A stretch of DNA of 26,693 bases from Christensenella sp. UBA1259 (lineage in GTDB: Bacteria; Bacillota; Clostridia; Christensenellales; Borkfalkiaceae): contig DBVR01000009.1 in NCBI GenBank assembly GCA_002308755.1, forward strand, positions 6,507 through 33,199, read 5' to 3'. Position numbers and translations under genes: made by a program. Below, piece by piece: positions 6,985 to 15,843 of the stretch (within the stretch, counting starts at the first letter, position 1; each line of letters starts with the position of its first letter). The notes under the pieces were generated by a model. The model searched no databases, was not told the DNA's origin, and saw only the letters and a program-made list of their open reading frames with translations.

Positions 6985-8955
6985 ATGGTGATAAAATACG
7001 CAAGGGCTTTGTCGGAAAAAGAACTTGAAATAGCGGGGGAAATATCCGCGCGATGCGGCGTTTCGCCCGATACCGCAAGGCTGTTGCTTTACAGGGGTAT
7101 AGACGACGCAAATAAGGCGCAAAGATTTTTATCGCCTTCCGCAAAGTATTTTTACGATCCGTTTTCGTTGGGCGGCGTAAAGGAAGCCGTCGAAAGGATA
7201 ACGCTTGCGCGGGATAAAAACGAAAAAGCCCTCGTTTTCGGCGACTACGACGCCGACGGGATATGCGCCGCAACGGTGCTTTCCGCGTGTCTTGAAGAGT
7301 TCGGCGTGGAAACTTTCGCCGCCGTACCCGAAAGAGAGAACGGTTACGGGCTGAATACCGAAATAATAGACGGGATATTAAAGGAACGCAGGATAGACCT
7401 TATAATAACGGTGGACTGCGGCGTTTCCGACGCGGCGGTCATAGAAGAGATAAAGAAAAGGTATGCGGACGTGATAGTAACCGACCATCACGAACCGCCC
7501 GAAAACCTTCCCGACTGCATAACGATAGACCCCAAGATAAAGGGTGAAAAATACCCCTTCGACGGGCTTTGCGGCGCGGGCGTGGCGTATAAACTCGGGC
7601 GCGCCCTTATAGGGGATAAGGCGGATAAGTATCTGGATCTCGTCGCCACCGCCACCGTCGCCGACAGTATGGATCTTATCGACGAGAATCGGGACATAGT
7701 AAAGGAAGGGCTTAAACTTTTCAACGGCGGCAAGTTACGGCAGGCTTTTAAATATCTTATAGGCGACGGGGATAAGGAAATAACCGCGCAGACGTTGGCG
7801 TATTCCGTCGCGCCCAAGATAAACGCGGGCGGCAGACAAGGGGACGCGGGCTGTGCTTTAAGACTTTTTACTACGGAAGACGCGGGGGAGATATTCGACC
7901 TTGCGGTAAAACTCAACGCCTACAATATAGCGCGGCAGACCGACTGCGAAAACGTGTATCTTGCGGCGGACGAGAAGATTCGCGCCGAAAAACTGTACGA
8001 AGACGCCGTGATATCGGTAAAGGGCGACGACTGGAACGCGGGGGTTATCGGAATAGTTTCCGCAAAACTTTCGGAAAACTACGGCAAGCCCGTTATCGTA
8101 TTCGCAAAATTCAAAGACGGTTATAAGGGTTCGGCAAGAAGCGTCGAAGGGATAAATATTTTCGACGCGCTTACCTTCGCGAAAGACCTGCTCGTCGAGT
8201 ACGGCGGACACTCGCAGGCGGCGGGGATGACCGTGCTGCCCCAAAATTTTGAAAAATTAAGGCGGGCGTTGAACGAATTTGCGGCGAATTTTAAGGGACT
8301 TTCGGGCGAAAAGGAAATATTCGTGGAAGTAAAGGCCGATAAGCCCGTCGATATGCGCTTTATAAAAGAAATAGAACTGCTTGCGCCATTCGGGACGGGG
8401 AATCGCCGTCCGCTGTTTGCGACCGACGTGTTTTCGGTGGAGGCAAGACCGTTAAAGAACGGTTCGGCGCATTACGCTTTTGCGACCGACGCGTGCGAGA
8501 TGTTGGATTTCAACGGCGGCGCGGACGTGGAACTTTTAAGTTATCCCGTAAAGAAGACGCTGGTATACGAAACGAATTATTCGGTGTTCCGCGGCAAGGA
8601 AAGCGCGAAAGGATTTCTGCGGGAAATAGTTTTCGACGAAAAGGAATTATACGACGATATGACGGATAAAATAAACGGCGGGGAAATTTCGGATATAAGT
8701 TCGTCCCGCGCGGAGTTCGTAAACGCATATAAAGTGCTTAAAGACAATAAAGATAAGCCGTTTATAAACGCCGTGAATTTTTACTTTTCGGTAAAGCCTG
8801 CGATAGGGTTAAAACAGTTTACGGCGTGTTTCAACGTGTTTTCGGAACTCGGTATCGTTACGGTAAAACAGGATAAACTTGCGTTTAAGGAAGATTGCAG
8901 ATTCGATCTTGCGGATTCCGCGATTTATAGGAAAATAAAGGGTAGAAGGTTATGA
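6985..8955 (+). CDS. recJ: Single-stranded-DNA-specific exonuclease RecJ
   Basis: RecJ degrades single-stranded DNA 5' to 3' in recombination, mismatch and base-excision repair. The 656-residue product carries the DHH metal motifs in order: GDYDADG (D87, D89, D91), VDCG (D144), TDHH (D167, H168, H169) and TVADSMD (D227). The DHHA1 domain follows, with NAGVIGIVSAKL and GGHSQAAG (about residues 406-413). An OB-like and C-terminal region completes it. AAAGGGG (6974 onward) lies upstream of the ATG. The stop overlaps the relA start as ATGA, so the two are translationally coupled. In many Clostridia apt sits between recJ and relA; it is absent here. Confidence 0.96.
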   Translation: MVIKYARALSEKELEIAGEISARCGVSPDTARLLLYRGIDDANKAQRFLSPSAKYFYDPFSLGGVKEAVERITLARDKNEKALVFGDYDADGICAATVLSACLEEFGVETFAAVPERENGYGLNTEIIDGILKERRIDLIITVDCGVSDAAVIEEIKKRYADVIVTDHHEPPENLPDCITIDPKIKGEKYPFDGLCGAGVAYKLGRALIGDKADKYLDLVATATVADSMDLIDENRDIVKEGLKLFNGGKLRQAFKYLIGDGDKEITAQTLAYSVAPKINAGGRQGDAGCALRLFTTEDAGEIFDLAVKLNAYNIARQTDCENVYLAADEKIRAEKLYEDAVISVKGDDWNAGVIGIVSAKLSENYGKPVIVFAKFKDGYKGSARSVEGINIFDALTFAKDLLVEYGGHSQAAGMTVLPQNFEKLRRALNEFAANFKGLSGEKEIFVEVKADKPVDMRFIKEIELLAPFGTGNRRPLFATDVFSVEARPLKNGSAHYAFATDACEMLDFNGGADVELLSYPVKKTLVYETNYSVFRGKESAKGFLREIVFDEKELYDDMTDKINGGEISDISSSRAEFVNAYKVLKDNKDKPFINAVNFYFSVKPAIGLKQFTACFNVFSELGIVTVKQDKLAFKEDCRFDLADSAIYRKIKGRRL

Positions 8956-11084
8956 CGGATATTCTCGACAAAATAAAAGGCGCGTATGCGGGGAAAGATC
9001 TCGTGCTGTTGAATAAAGCCTACGAGTTCGCCGAAAAGGCGCACGAAAATCAGAAACGTGCGTCGGGCGAAGCCTATTTTATCCACCCCTGCACGGTGGC
9101 GGGGATACTCGTGGACCTTGGACTGGACGCCGAAACGGTCGCCGCGGCGTTTTTGCACGACGTTATAGAAGATACGCCCGTTTCCGAAGGGGATATCAAA
9201 AAAGAGTTCGGCGAAGAAGTGTTGGAACTCGTATTAGGGGTTACCAAACTCGACAAGATAGAGTTTACGTCGCTGGAAGAAGAGCAGGCGGAAAACTTCC
9301 GCAAACTTTTCGTCGCCATGGCGAAAGACATACGGGTGGTAATAATAAAACTCGCCGACAGACTGCATAATATGAGATCCTTAAACTTTCTTTCGGTGGA
9401 ACGCCAACAGCGTATGGCGAGAGAAACGCTGGAAATTTACGCCCCGCTTGCGGGACGCTTGGGCATATCGCAGATAAAGTGCGAATTGGAAGACCTGTGC
9501 TTAAAATATCTCGAACCCGACTTTTACGAATATCTTTCGATAAACGTCGAAGAACGCGTAAAAGAAAACTACGGGTTTATCGATCAGGTGGTCGAAGAAC
9601 TCGAAAATATGCTTAAAGATTCCAAGATAAAGGGCGAAGTTTTCGGCAGAAGAAAGCATCTTTACAGCATATACCGCAAGATGAAGGAAAAGGGCAGGAC
9701 GCTGGATCAGATATTCGACGTGGTGGCTATCCGCGTTATCGTGGACACCGTCGACGAGTGTTACGAGATACTCGGGAAAATACACAACAGGTGGAAACCC
9801 GTTCCGGGGCGCATAAAGGACTATATCGCGACCCCGAAACCGAATATGTACAGATCCCTGCACACGACGGTGGTAACCAACTTCGGGCGGGTGTTTGAGA
9901 TACAGATACGGACCTACGAGATGAATCACGCCGCCGAATACGGTATAGCGGCGCACTGGAAATACAAGGAAAAGAAGTCGGGCGACGAACTCGATTCCCG
10001 CCTTTCCTGGATAAGGGAAGTGATGGAGTGGCAGGGCGGTCTTAAAGACAGCATGGAGTTTTTAAACTCGTTAAAGGGCGACATATACAGTTCGGAAGTT
10101 CTGGTATTCACCCCGAAAGGCGACGTCATAAGACTGCCGAAAGACGCTACGCCCTTGGACTTTGCTTACGCGATACACTCCGCCGTGGGCAATAAATGCG
10201 TGGGGGCGAAAGTCAACTCAAAGATAGTTCCGCTTTCAAGTACGTTAAAAGTCGGCGACGTGGTGGAAATAATAACTTCCCAGAATTCCAAAGGTCCGTC
10301 CTGGGACTGGCTAAAAATAGTCAAAAGTTCCGGCGCGCGGGCGAAGATAAAGCAGTTTTTCAAAAAGGAGATGAAGGAAGAGAACGTAAAGACCGGCCGC
10401 GTGATGCTGGAAGCGGAAGCAAAGCACAGGGGCACGGTACTTTCCGAAATTCTCACCGAAGAATCCTTTTTGGTGCTTGCCGACAGGATGTCCTTTTCGA
10501 ACCAGGAAGAAATGTTCGCTTCCGTCGGCTACGGCGCGGTAACGCCGAGTCAGGTCGTAGTAAAACTTCTGGAATTTTACCGTAAGAACCAGCCGACGGA
10601 ACGGCTGATGACGGGCGTGGGCTTTAAGCGCAATAACGGCGGCGGCGTTACGGTAAAGGGAGTTCAGGGGCTTTTGGTACGCTTTGCGGGGTGCTGCAAT
10701 CCCGTCCCCGGCGACGACATAGTGGGCTTTATTTCGCGGGGGCACGGGGTAACCGTGCACAGGCGGGACTGTTCTAACCTTAAAGGCATAGAAAACGAAA
10801 GGCTGATAGAAGTCGCCTGGGCGAATCAGGACGCCAACGTCTATAACGCCGAGATAAAGGTCATAGGCAACGCGCAGACCGAAATACTTTTCGCGGTCGC
10901 CGCGGCGGTCAAAGAACTGCAATTAGAGATAGTTTCCACCAACGGCAGGACGGAAAACAAGACGGGGCGTGTGATAGTTGATTTCAACATAAGGTTAAAA
11001 GGCAAGGACGCGCTCGATAGACTTATCAACAAACTCAAACAGGACAAAAAGATAGCGGACGTATTCAGGGCGACGGGAAATTGA
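8952..11084 (+). CDS. relA: Bifunctional (p)ppGpp synthetase/hydrolase
   Basis: This is a long RelA/SpoT homologue of 710 residues that makes and degrades the stringent-response alarmone. The HD hydrolase domain is intact (H45, H69-D70, E73-D74, and D136 and N140 in LADRLHNMR). The synthetase domain has RRKHLYSIYRKM, the R257-I258-K259-D260 tetrad typical of bifunctional enzymes and ATPKPNMYRSLHTTV. A TGS domain starts near residue 381 (EVLVFTPKGDVIRLP), a zinc-finger/RIS region carries C561, C562, H583 and C587, and an ACT domain occupies about 635-706. Both activities are therefore predicted, as for single Rel enzymes of Bacillota. The start overlaps recJ by four bases and the stop overlaps the MBL gene by four, placing it mid-operon. 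Confidence 0.97.
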   Translation: MTDILDKIKGAYAGKDLVLLNKAYEFAEKAHENQKRASGEAYFIHPCTVAGILVDLGLDAETVAAAFLHDVIEDTPVSEGDIKKEFGEEVLELVLGVTKLDKIEFTSLEEEQAENFRKLFVAMAKDIRVVIIKLADRLHNMRSLNFLSVERQQRMARETLEIYAPLAGRLGISQIKCELEDLCLKYLEPDFYEYLSINVEERVKENYGFIDQVVEELENMLKDSKIKGEVFGRRKHLYSIYRKMKEKGRTLDQIFDVVAIRVIVDTVDECYEILGKIHNRWKPVPGRIKDYIATPKPNMYRSLHTTVVTNFGRVFEIQIRTYEMNHAAEYGIAAHWKYKEKKSGDELDSRLSWIREVMEWQGGLKDSMEFLNSLKGDIYSSEVLVFTPKGDVIRLPKDATPLDFAYAIHSAVGNKCVGAKVNSKIVPLSSTLKVGDVVEIITSQNSKGPSWDWLKIVKSSGARAKIKQFFKKEMKEENVKTGRVMLEAEAKHRGTVLSEILTEESFLVLADRMSFSNQEEMFASVGYGAVTPSQVVVKLLEFYRKNQPTERLMTGVGFKRNNGGGVTVKGVQGLLVRFAGCCNPVPGDDIVGFISRGHGVTVHRRDCSNLKGIENERLIEVAWANQDANVYNAEIKVIGNAQTEILFAVAAAVKELQLEIVSTNGRTENKTGRVIVDFNIRLKGKDALDRLINKLKQDKKIADVFRATGN

Positions 11085-11698
11085 AACTTTACTGTATAGA
11101 GACGGGAAGGCTTTCCGCCAACGCGTATTTCATTACCGACGGACTTTCCCGAAACGCGGTGTGTATAGACTGCGGAGAAGACGTAAACGCCGTAAGGGCG
11201 GCGGAAGAGAAATACGGGTTTAAAGTTACCGCCGTACTGCTTACGCACGGACATTTCGACCACGCGGGCGCGGCGAAAGACTTGCAGGACGGCGGCGCGA
11301 AGATATATATTTCCGAAAAGGATGCGGAAAAACTTCAAAGCGACCTTAATCTCGGCAAATACATGGGATATACCATGAAAAAACTCACCCCCGACTTTAC
11401 TTTTAACGACGGGGACGAACTTATCTTCGGCGACCTTAAAATAAAGGCGGTGGGAACCGCGGGGCATACGTCGGGTTCGGCGTCGTTTATCGCGGAAGAC
11501 GCGCTTTTTACGGGCGACACCTTATTTTGCGGTTCGTGGGGCAGGACGGATCTCGGCGACGGGAACTTTAACGACCTTATATCGTCGGTAAAGAAACTTT
11601 TTTCGTTAAAAGGCGACTATAAAGTCTTTCCCGGGCACGGGGAAAGGACGACCTTGCAAAGGGAAAGGGAGAGTAATCCCATTTCGGAGTTTTTGTAA
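11081..11698 (+). CDS. MBL-fold metallohydrolase (glyoxalase II-like)
   Basis: This 205-residue protein belongs to the small single-domain metallo-beta-lactamase-fold hydrolases related to glyoxalase II and YcbL/YqgX. Zinc ligands are visible: THGHFDHAG (HxHxDH), GTAGHTSGS, the bridging Asp in LFTGDTLF and the final His in FPGHGERTT. The start is TTG at 11081, overlapping the relA TGA as TTGA. It is preferred because the family begins directly with a strand like KLYCIETGRLSANAYFI, and no ATG occurs before the first motif. Its place between relA and hemZ is common in Clostridia. The substrate is unknown, possibly a thioester such as a glutathione-free glyoxalase substrate. Confidence 0.9.
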   Translation: MKLYCIETGRLSANAYFITDGLSRNAVCIDCGEDVNAVRAAEEKYGFKVTAVLLTHGHFDHAGAAKDLQDGGAKIYISEKDAEKLQSDLNLGKYMGYTMKKLTPDFTFNDGDELIFGDLKIKAVGTAGHTSGSASFIAEDALFTGDTLFCGSWGRTDLGDGNFNDLISSVKKLFSLKGDYKVFPGHGERTTLQRERESNPISEFL

Positions 11699-11701
11699 AT
11701 C

Positions 11702-13072
11702 ATGACGGAAACCAACCTTATCAATATGAAAAGCGAACTGGAAGACGAAGAACGGGCGTTTTCGTCTTTTGGCGTTTTTAATATAAAGCACGAATATACC
11801 GAAAAAGAAGATACCGCCGTAAACAGCGTGGAAGTGAACGGCAGAAAGTTCGTCTTTACCGAAAAACTTACCTTTAAAGACGGGGTGTTAAAAAAACGTC
11901 TTATAAAGCGGTTTGCGAAACTCGCCGTGTATAAGGCGATATCGGAAACGTGCGGTAAAAGTCTGCCGTGGGGTTCTCTTACCGGCGTAAGACCCACGAA
12001 ACTCGCCTACACCCTTTTATCCGAACGCGGGGAGTTTACCGATTACTTTAAAAACGTGCTTTCAGTCAGCGAAAAAAAGACCGACCTTACGGCGGCGGTC
12101 ATAGAATCGCAGAAAGGCATTTACGAAGAAAATTGCGACGGTTCGGACTTTTTCGTGTTTATACCTTTCTGCCCGTCGCGATGCGCTTACTGTTCCTTTA
12201 TAAGCCACGATTTAAAATTTGCGTATAAGTACGAAGACGCGTACGTCGACGCGCTGGTAAAAGAAATAGAGTATTCCGCGCGGTACGTAAAGAAGTTACG
12301 CAGTATCTACGTCGGCGGCGGCACGCCCGTCGCTATAAAAAACGAAAATCTCGAAAAGATACTTTCGGCGATAGGTAAAATAAATTGCGGCGCGGAATTT
12401 ACCGTGGAAGCGGGAAGACCCGACGCCATAAGAAAAGACAATCTCGATATATTGAAGGCGCACGGGGTAACGAGAATATGCGTAAACCCGCAGACTTTTT
12501 CCGATAAAACGCTTAAAATAATAGGCAGAAACCACACGGCGGAAGATATTTTCCGCGCTTACGACCTAGCGAGAAACGATTTTTCCGTTAATATGGATAT
12601 CATAGCGGGACTGCCGGAAGAAAGGTTTTCCGACTTCGAAAACACCCTTAACACCGCGCTTTCTTTATCTCCCGACGATATAACCGTGCATACGTTGTGT
12701 TTAAAAAGGGGTTCCGCCCTTATGGAAAAGGGAAGCGGCGCGGTGGTCGGCGAAACGCGTAAAATGGTGGACTTTGCGGAAGAAACGCTGGTAAAGAACG
12801 GATATTTCCCGTACTATCTGTACCGCCAGAAGTATATGTCCGACAATCTCGAAAACGTGGGGTACTGCAAAAAGGATAAGCGTTGCGTTTTCAATATAGA
12901 CACTATGGAAGAGATATGCAGTACGGTGGCGTGCGGGGCTTTCGCCGTGAATAAAAGGGTGTTTAACGGCGGCGACAGGATAGAAAGATACGGCAATCCC
13001 AAGGACGTAAAGACCTACCTTAACAATTTTTCGCAGGTTTCAGAAAAAAAAGACGCGTTATTTTGCGAATAA
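11702..13072 (+). CDS. hemZ: Radical SAM protein HemZ (coproporphyrinogen dehydrogenase family)
   Basis: The 456-residue product has an N-terminal domain with SLTGVRPTK (92-100), the HemZ signature. A radical SAM core follows: C147, C151 and C154 (CPSRCAYC) for the 4Fe-4S cluster and YVGGGTP (194-199) for SAM binding. The C-terminal part contains DIIAGLPEE and TVHTLCLKRGS, as in HemZ/HemN relatives. HemZ is named as an oxygen-independent coproporphyrinogen III oxidase. In anaerobes lacking heme synthesis its role is unsettled and may resemble the heme chaperone HemW. The ATG is three bases after the MBL stop, and CGGAG lies 12 bases upstream. A 7-bp hairpin without a T run (13056-13074) straddles the stop codon. 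hisS and aspS, frequent followers elsewhere, are absent. Confidence 0.87.
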   Translation: MTETNLINMKSELEDEERAFSSFGVFNIKHEYTEKEDTAVNSVEVNGRKFVFTEKLTFKDGVLKKRLIKRFAKLAVYKAISETCGKSLPWGSLTGVRPTKLAYTLLSERGEFTDYFKNVLSVSEKKTDLTAAVIESQKGIYEENCDGSDFFVFIPFCPSRCAYCSFISHDLKFAYKYEDAYVDALVKEIEYSARYVKKLRSIYVGGGTPVAIKNENLEKILSAIGKINCGAEFTVEAGRPDAIRKDNLDILKAHGVTRICVNPQTFSDKTLKIIGRNHTAEDIFRAYDLARNDFSVNMDIIAGLPEERFSDFENTLNTALSLSPDDITVHTLCLKRGSALMEKGSGAVVGETRKMVDFAEETLVKNGYFPYYLYRQKYMSDNLENVGYCKKDKRCVFNIDTMEEICSTVACGAFAVNKRVFNGGDRIERYGNPKDVKTYLNNFSQVSEKKDALFCE

Positions 13073-13106
13073 CGGGGCGTATATATAAAATATTTGCATA
13101 AAACAG

Positions 13107-13135
13107 TTTACAAAGAAAATTTTTTTTGGTATACT
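13107..13135 (+). promoter_or_regulatory. Sigma-A-type promoter of rpsO
   Basis: TTTACA (13107-13112), a 17-base spacer and TATACT (13130-13135) predict a start near 13142. A second TATAAT (13193-13198) lies nearer the gene but has no matching -35 box. Confidence 0.8.
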
Positions 13136-13141
13136 AATTCA

Positions 13142-13220
13142 GTACTTTGCGCAAGGTTTGCGGATTCTCCACCCAAAACTTTGTACAGAGCGTATAATTA
13201 TCCTACGGAGGTAAAATAAA
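13142..13220 (+). promoter_or_regulatory. rpsO 5' leader, possible S15 autoregulatory RNA
   Basis: The predicted leader is about 79 bases. It can form a small hairpin (13150-13154 with 13158-13162), or alternatively 13154-13160 with 13174-13180 at one mismatch, before GGAGGT (13207-13212). S15 represses its own mRNA in several bacterial groups through unrelated leader structures. I cannot match this leader to a known class by eye. Confidence 0.3.
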
Positions 13221-13484
13221 ATGGATAAAGCGAAAAAGCAGGAGATCATAGCGAAGTTCGCCCGTCACGAAGGCGATACCGGTTCGGCGGAAGTGCAGAT
13301 AGCGCTTCTCACGGAAAGGATCAACCACTTAAACGAACATCTCGTGGCGAATAAGAACGACAACCATTCCCGTCGCGGACTCATGAAGATGGTCGGGGAA
13401 AGGAGAAGTCTTTTAAAATACCTGCAGGAAGTCGATATCGAAAGATACAGAAAGATAATCGCCGACTTATCGTTAAGAAAATAA
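13221..13484 (+). CDS. rpsO: 30S ribosomal protein S15
   Basis: The 87-residue product is S15, an early-binding small-subunit protein that contacts 16S rRNA helices at the central-domain three-way junction and bridges to the large subunit. The family signatures are present: GDTGSAEVQIALLTERINHLNEHL, NDNHSRRGL and the C-terminal LLKYLQEVDIERYRKII. GGAGGT lies eight bases before the ATG. It heads the conserved rpsO-pnp block with its own promoter and leader and is followed by a hairpin, so dosage relative to pnp can be set separately. Confidence 0.98.
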   Translation: MDKAKKQEIIAKFARHEGDTGSAEVQIALLTERINHLNEHLVANKNDNHSRRGLMKMVGERRSLLKYLQEVDIERYRKIIADLSLRK

Positions 13485-13496
13485 GAAATCGCAATA

Positions 13497-13523
13497 GGGG
13501 GTGGCATTTTTGCCACCCTTATT
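13497..13523 (+). terminator. rpsO-pnp intercistronic terminator-like hairpin
   Basis: An 8-bp perfect stem (13499-13506 with 13511-13518), extendable by two G-U pairs, closes a TTTT loop. The following bases, TTATT, are only partly T-rich, so partial read-through into pnp is likely. Confidence 0.65.
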
Positions 13524-13559
13524 ACGAGTAAGCGGGGAATAAGTAAGAATATTAAATGG

Positions 13560-13578
13560 ACGGCAAGGGTTTTGCCGT
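13560..13578 (+). promoter_or_regulatory. Hairpin in the pnp leader
   Basis: A 7-bp perfect stem (13560-13566 with 13572-13578) with a 5-base loop lies 44 bases before the pnp ATG. It may be a second terminator or a processing site. In E. coli, cleavage of a pnp leader stem underlies PNPase autoregulation, so a similar role is conceivable here but unproven. Confidence 0.5.
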
Positions 13579-13622
13579 TTAGGGTAATAGAAGTAAAGAG
13601 AAGAACAGGAGAAAGAGAAAAA

Positions 13623-15722
13623 ATGACACAAAACTACAAAGAATTCAGAACGTTGATAGGCGGGAGAGAAGTTATTATCGAAACCGGCAAATACGCCGAA
13701 CAGACCAACGGCGCGTGCGTCGTGCGTTCGGGCGAAACGGCGGTAATGGTAACCGTTTGTATGTCTCCGGAACCGAGAGAAGGCATGGACTTTTTCCCGT
13801 TGCAGGTAGATTACGACGAAAAGATGTATTCCGTCGGCAGGATACCCGGGGGGTTTAAGAAGAGAGAAGGGAGAGCCAGCGACAAGGCGATACTTACGTC
13901 GAGACTTATCGACCGTCCGCTTCGTCCGTTGTTCCCGAAAGGGCTTTACAACGACGTAGTGGTGATCGCGCAGGCGTTATCGGTAGAACCCGATATCCAG
14001 CCCGAACCTTTGGCGATGGTAGGCAGTTCGGTCGCGCTGGCGATATCCGATATTCCGTGGGCGGGTCCCACCGGTTCGGTCGTAGTGGGTATGGTAGACG
14101 GCAAATACGTCATAAACCCCGACCTTAAAGAAAGACAGGCGTCGGCGATACACTTAAATCTTGCCGGCACGGAAGACGCTATCCTTATGATAGAAGCGGG
14201 CGCGAACGAAGTAAAGAACGAAGAAATGGTCGGCGCGATAATGTTCGGGCACGAAGAGATAAAGAAGATATGCAAATTCATCTCGGAAGAGATAGTTCCC
14301 GCGGTGGGCAAACCCAAAAAAGAAATGGAACTTTATCACGTTCCCGAAGAACTCGATAAAGCGGTAAGGGAATTTGCGAGCGACAAACTCGACGCCGCGC
14401 TCGATACCTTCGACAGAGCCGTCCGTCAGGCGGGGCAGGACAAGGTCGAAAAGGAAACGTTGGAGCATTTCGCGGAAATTTATCCCGACGGCGAAAAGGA
14501 TATAAAGGACAGCCTTTACTATCTTACCAAGGAAAAGATAAGGGCGAAGATATTCGACAAGGGTATCCGTCCCGACGGCAGGGGTTTAAAGGACGTCCGT
14601 CCGATATGGTGCGAAAGGCGCGTTCTTCCCCGCGTTCACGGTTCGGCGGTATTCACGAGAGGTCAAACGCAGACTCTTACCACCTGTACTCTCGGTATGC
14701 TCGACGAAGCGCAGAAATTAGAAGGACTCGACGAAGAAGACAGCAAGAGATATATGCACCAGTATAACTTCCCGGGCTACTGCACCGGCGAAGCGAAGGC
14801 TTTAAGATCGCCCGGCAGGCGCGAGATAGGGCACGGCGCTCTTGCGGAGCGCGCGCTTATCCCCGTGCTTCCGTCGGAAGAAGAGTTCCCCTATTCCATA
14901 AGGGTAGTGAACGATATAATGTCGTCCAACGGTTCGTCGTCTATGGCGTCGGTATGCGGTTCGACGATGGCGCTTATGGACGCGGGCGTTCCGATAAAAG
15001 CGCCGGTGGCGGGCGTCGCCATGGGGCTTATAAAGAATCAGGAAACGGGCGAATTCAGAGTTCTTACCGATATTCAGGGTTTAGAAGACTTTTTGGGCGA
15101 TATGGACTTTAAGGTCGCGGGTACTCAAAAGGGTATCACGGCGATACAGATGGATATAAAGATAAAGGGCATTTCCGAAGAGATAATGCACACGGCGATA
15201 GATCAGGCGAACGAAGGCAGAGAGTTCATCTTGAAGAAGATGCTGGAATGCGTGCCGGAAGTCGCCCCCGCGCTCTCGGAATACGCGCCGAAGATAATTT
15301 CGTTTGCTATCCCCGTGGATAAGATAGGCGACGTTGTCGGTAAGCAAGGCAAGGTCATCAACAAGATAATAGAAGAAACGGGCGTCAAGATAGATATCGA
15401 AGAAGACGGCACGGTGCATATAGCGACTTTCGGCGAAATGGCGCAGGCGGAAAGGGCGAAGAACATAGTTCTTTCCATCGCCAAAGACCCCGAAGTGGGC
15501 GATATGTTCATAAGCGAAGTCGTAAGGATATTGCCGAAAGTCGGCGCGTTCTGCGAACTTGCGCCGGGTAAAGACGGGCTTATCCATATATCGAAGATGA
15601 GTGATAAGCGCATAAACAACGTGGAAGAAGTCTTAAATATAGGCGACAAGGTAAAGGTCGAAATAATACGTATCGGGGATAAGGGCATAGACCTTAAACT
15701 TCTCGAAAAGGTGGAAGACTGA
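13623..15722 (+). CDS. pnp: Polyribonucleotide nucleotidyltransferase (PNPase)
   Basis: PNPase is a trimeric phosphorolytic 3'-to-5' exoribonuclease central to mRNA decay. The product has 699 residues, the normal length: two RNase PH-like domains, a KH domain (from about 558, VGKQGKVINKIIEETG) and an S1 domain (from about 622). The second RNase PH active site is intact, with D489 and D495 in DFLGDMD. I start it at ATG 13623 because AGGAG lies at 13607-13611 and the protein then begins at the family N-terminus. An in-frame TTG at 13572 would put the start inside the leader hairpin. The order rpsO-pnp-ylxY-mlpA is the same as in Bacillus subtilis. Confidence 0.97.
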   Translation: MTQNYKEFRTLIGGREVIIETGKYAEQTNGACVVRSGETAVMVTVCMSPEPREGMDFFPLQVDYDEKMYSVGRIPGGFKKREGRASDKAILTSRLIDRPLRPLFPKGLYNDVVVIAQALSVEPDIQPEPLAMVGSSVALAISDIPWAGPTGSVVVGMVDGKYVINPDLKERQASAIHLNLAGTEDAILMIEAGANEVKNEEMVGAIMFGHEEIKKICKFISEEIVPAVGKPKKEMELYHVPEELDKAVREFASDKLDAALDTFDRAVRQAGQDKVEKETLEHFAEIYPDGEKDIKDSLYYLTKEKIRAKIFDKGIRPDGRGLKDVRPIWCERRVLPRVHGSAVFTRGQTQTLTTCTLGMLDEAQKLEGLDEEDSKRYMHQYNFPGYCTGEAKALRSPGRREIGHGALAERALIPVLPSEEEFPYSIRVVNDIMSSNGSSSMASVCGSTMALMDAGVPIKAPVAGVAMGLIKNQETGEFRVLTDIQGLEDFLGDMDFKVAGTQKGITAIQMDIKIKGISEEIMHTAIDQANEGREFILKKMLECVPEVAPALSEYAPKIISFAIPVDKIGDVVGKQGKVINKIIEETGVKIDIEEDGTVHIATFGEMAQAERAKNIVLSIAKDPEVGDMFISEVVRILPKVGAFCELAPGKDGLIHISKMSDKRINNVEEVLNIGDKVKVEIIRIGDKGIDLKLLEKVED

Positions 15723-15783
15723 ACCGGTAAAAACGGTTCCGATACCGTGATTTTTTCGGCGCAGCGACATCGCTACGCCGAAA
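15721..15783 (+). terminator. Tandem hairpins after pnp
   Basis: The first structure pairs 15733-15737 with 15744-15748 and reaches TTTTTT (15751-15756) after two bases; an alternative 6-bp stem pairs 15721-15726 with 15734-15739. The second is longer: 15754-15761 with 15776-15783, then 15763-15766 with 15771-15774 across one C/A mismatch. It has no T run after it. Together they probably attenuate transcription between pnp and ylxY. Confidence 0.6.
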
Positions 15784-15811
15784 CTGTCTTTTCCGTAATT
15801 TTGCCGCCGCT

Positions 15812-15837
15812 CTCCGCATAAAATATTTAGGCGGAGG
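15812..15837 (+). promoter_or_regulatory. Hairpin that can hide the ylxY ribosome-binding site
   Basis: CTCCGC (15812-15817) is complementary to GCGGAG (15831-15836), which contains most of the GGAGG Shine-Dalgarno (15833-15837) located six bases before the ylxY ATG. TGCCGCCGC upstream (15802-15810) offers a competing pairing with the same site at one mismatch. Confidence 0.45.
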
Positions 15838-15843
15838 CAGAAT

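Noticed and set aside
13193..13198. TATAAT as the main rpsO promoter
   Set aside because: There is no -35 box at 16-18 bases, whereas the TTTACA/TATACT pair upstream has ideal spacing.
13572..13622. A 17-residue N-terminal extension of PNPase from TTG 13572
   Set aside because: The TTG lies in a hairpin arm; ATG 13623 has its own AGGAG and begins at the family N-terminus.
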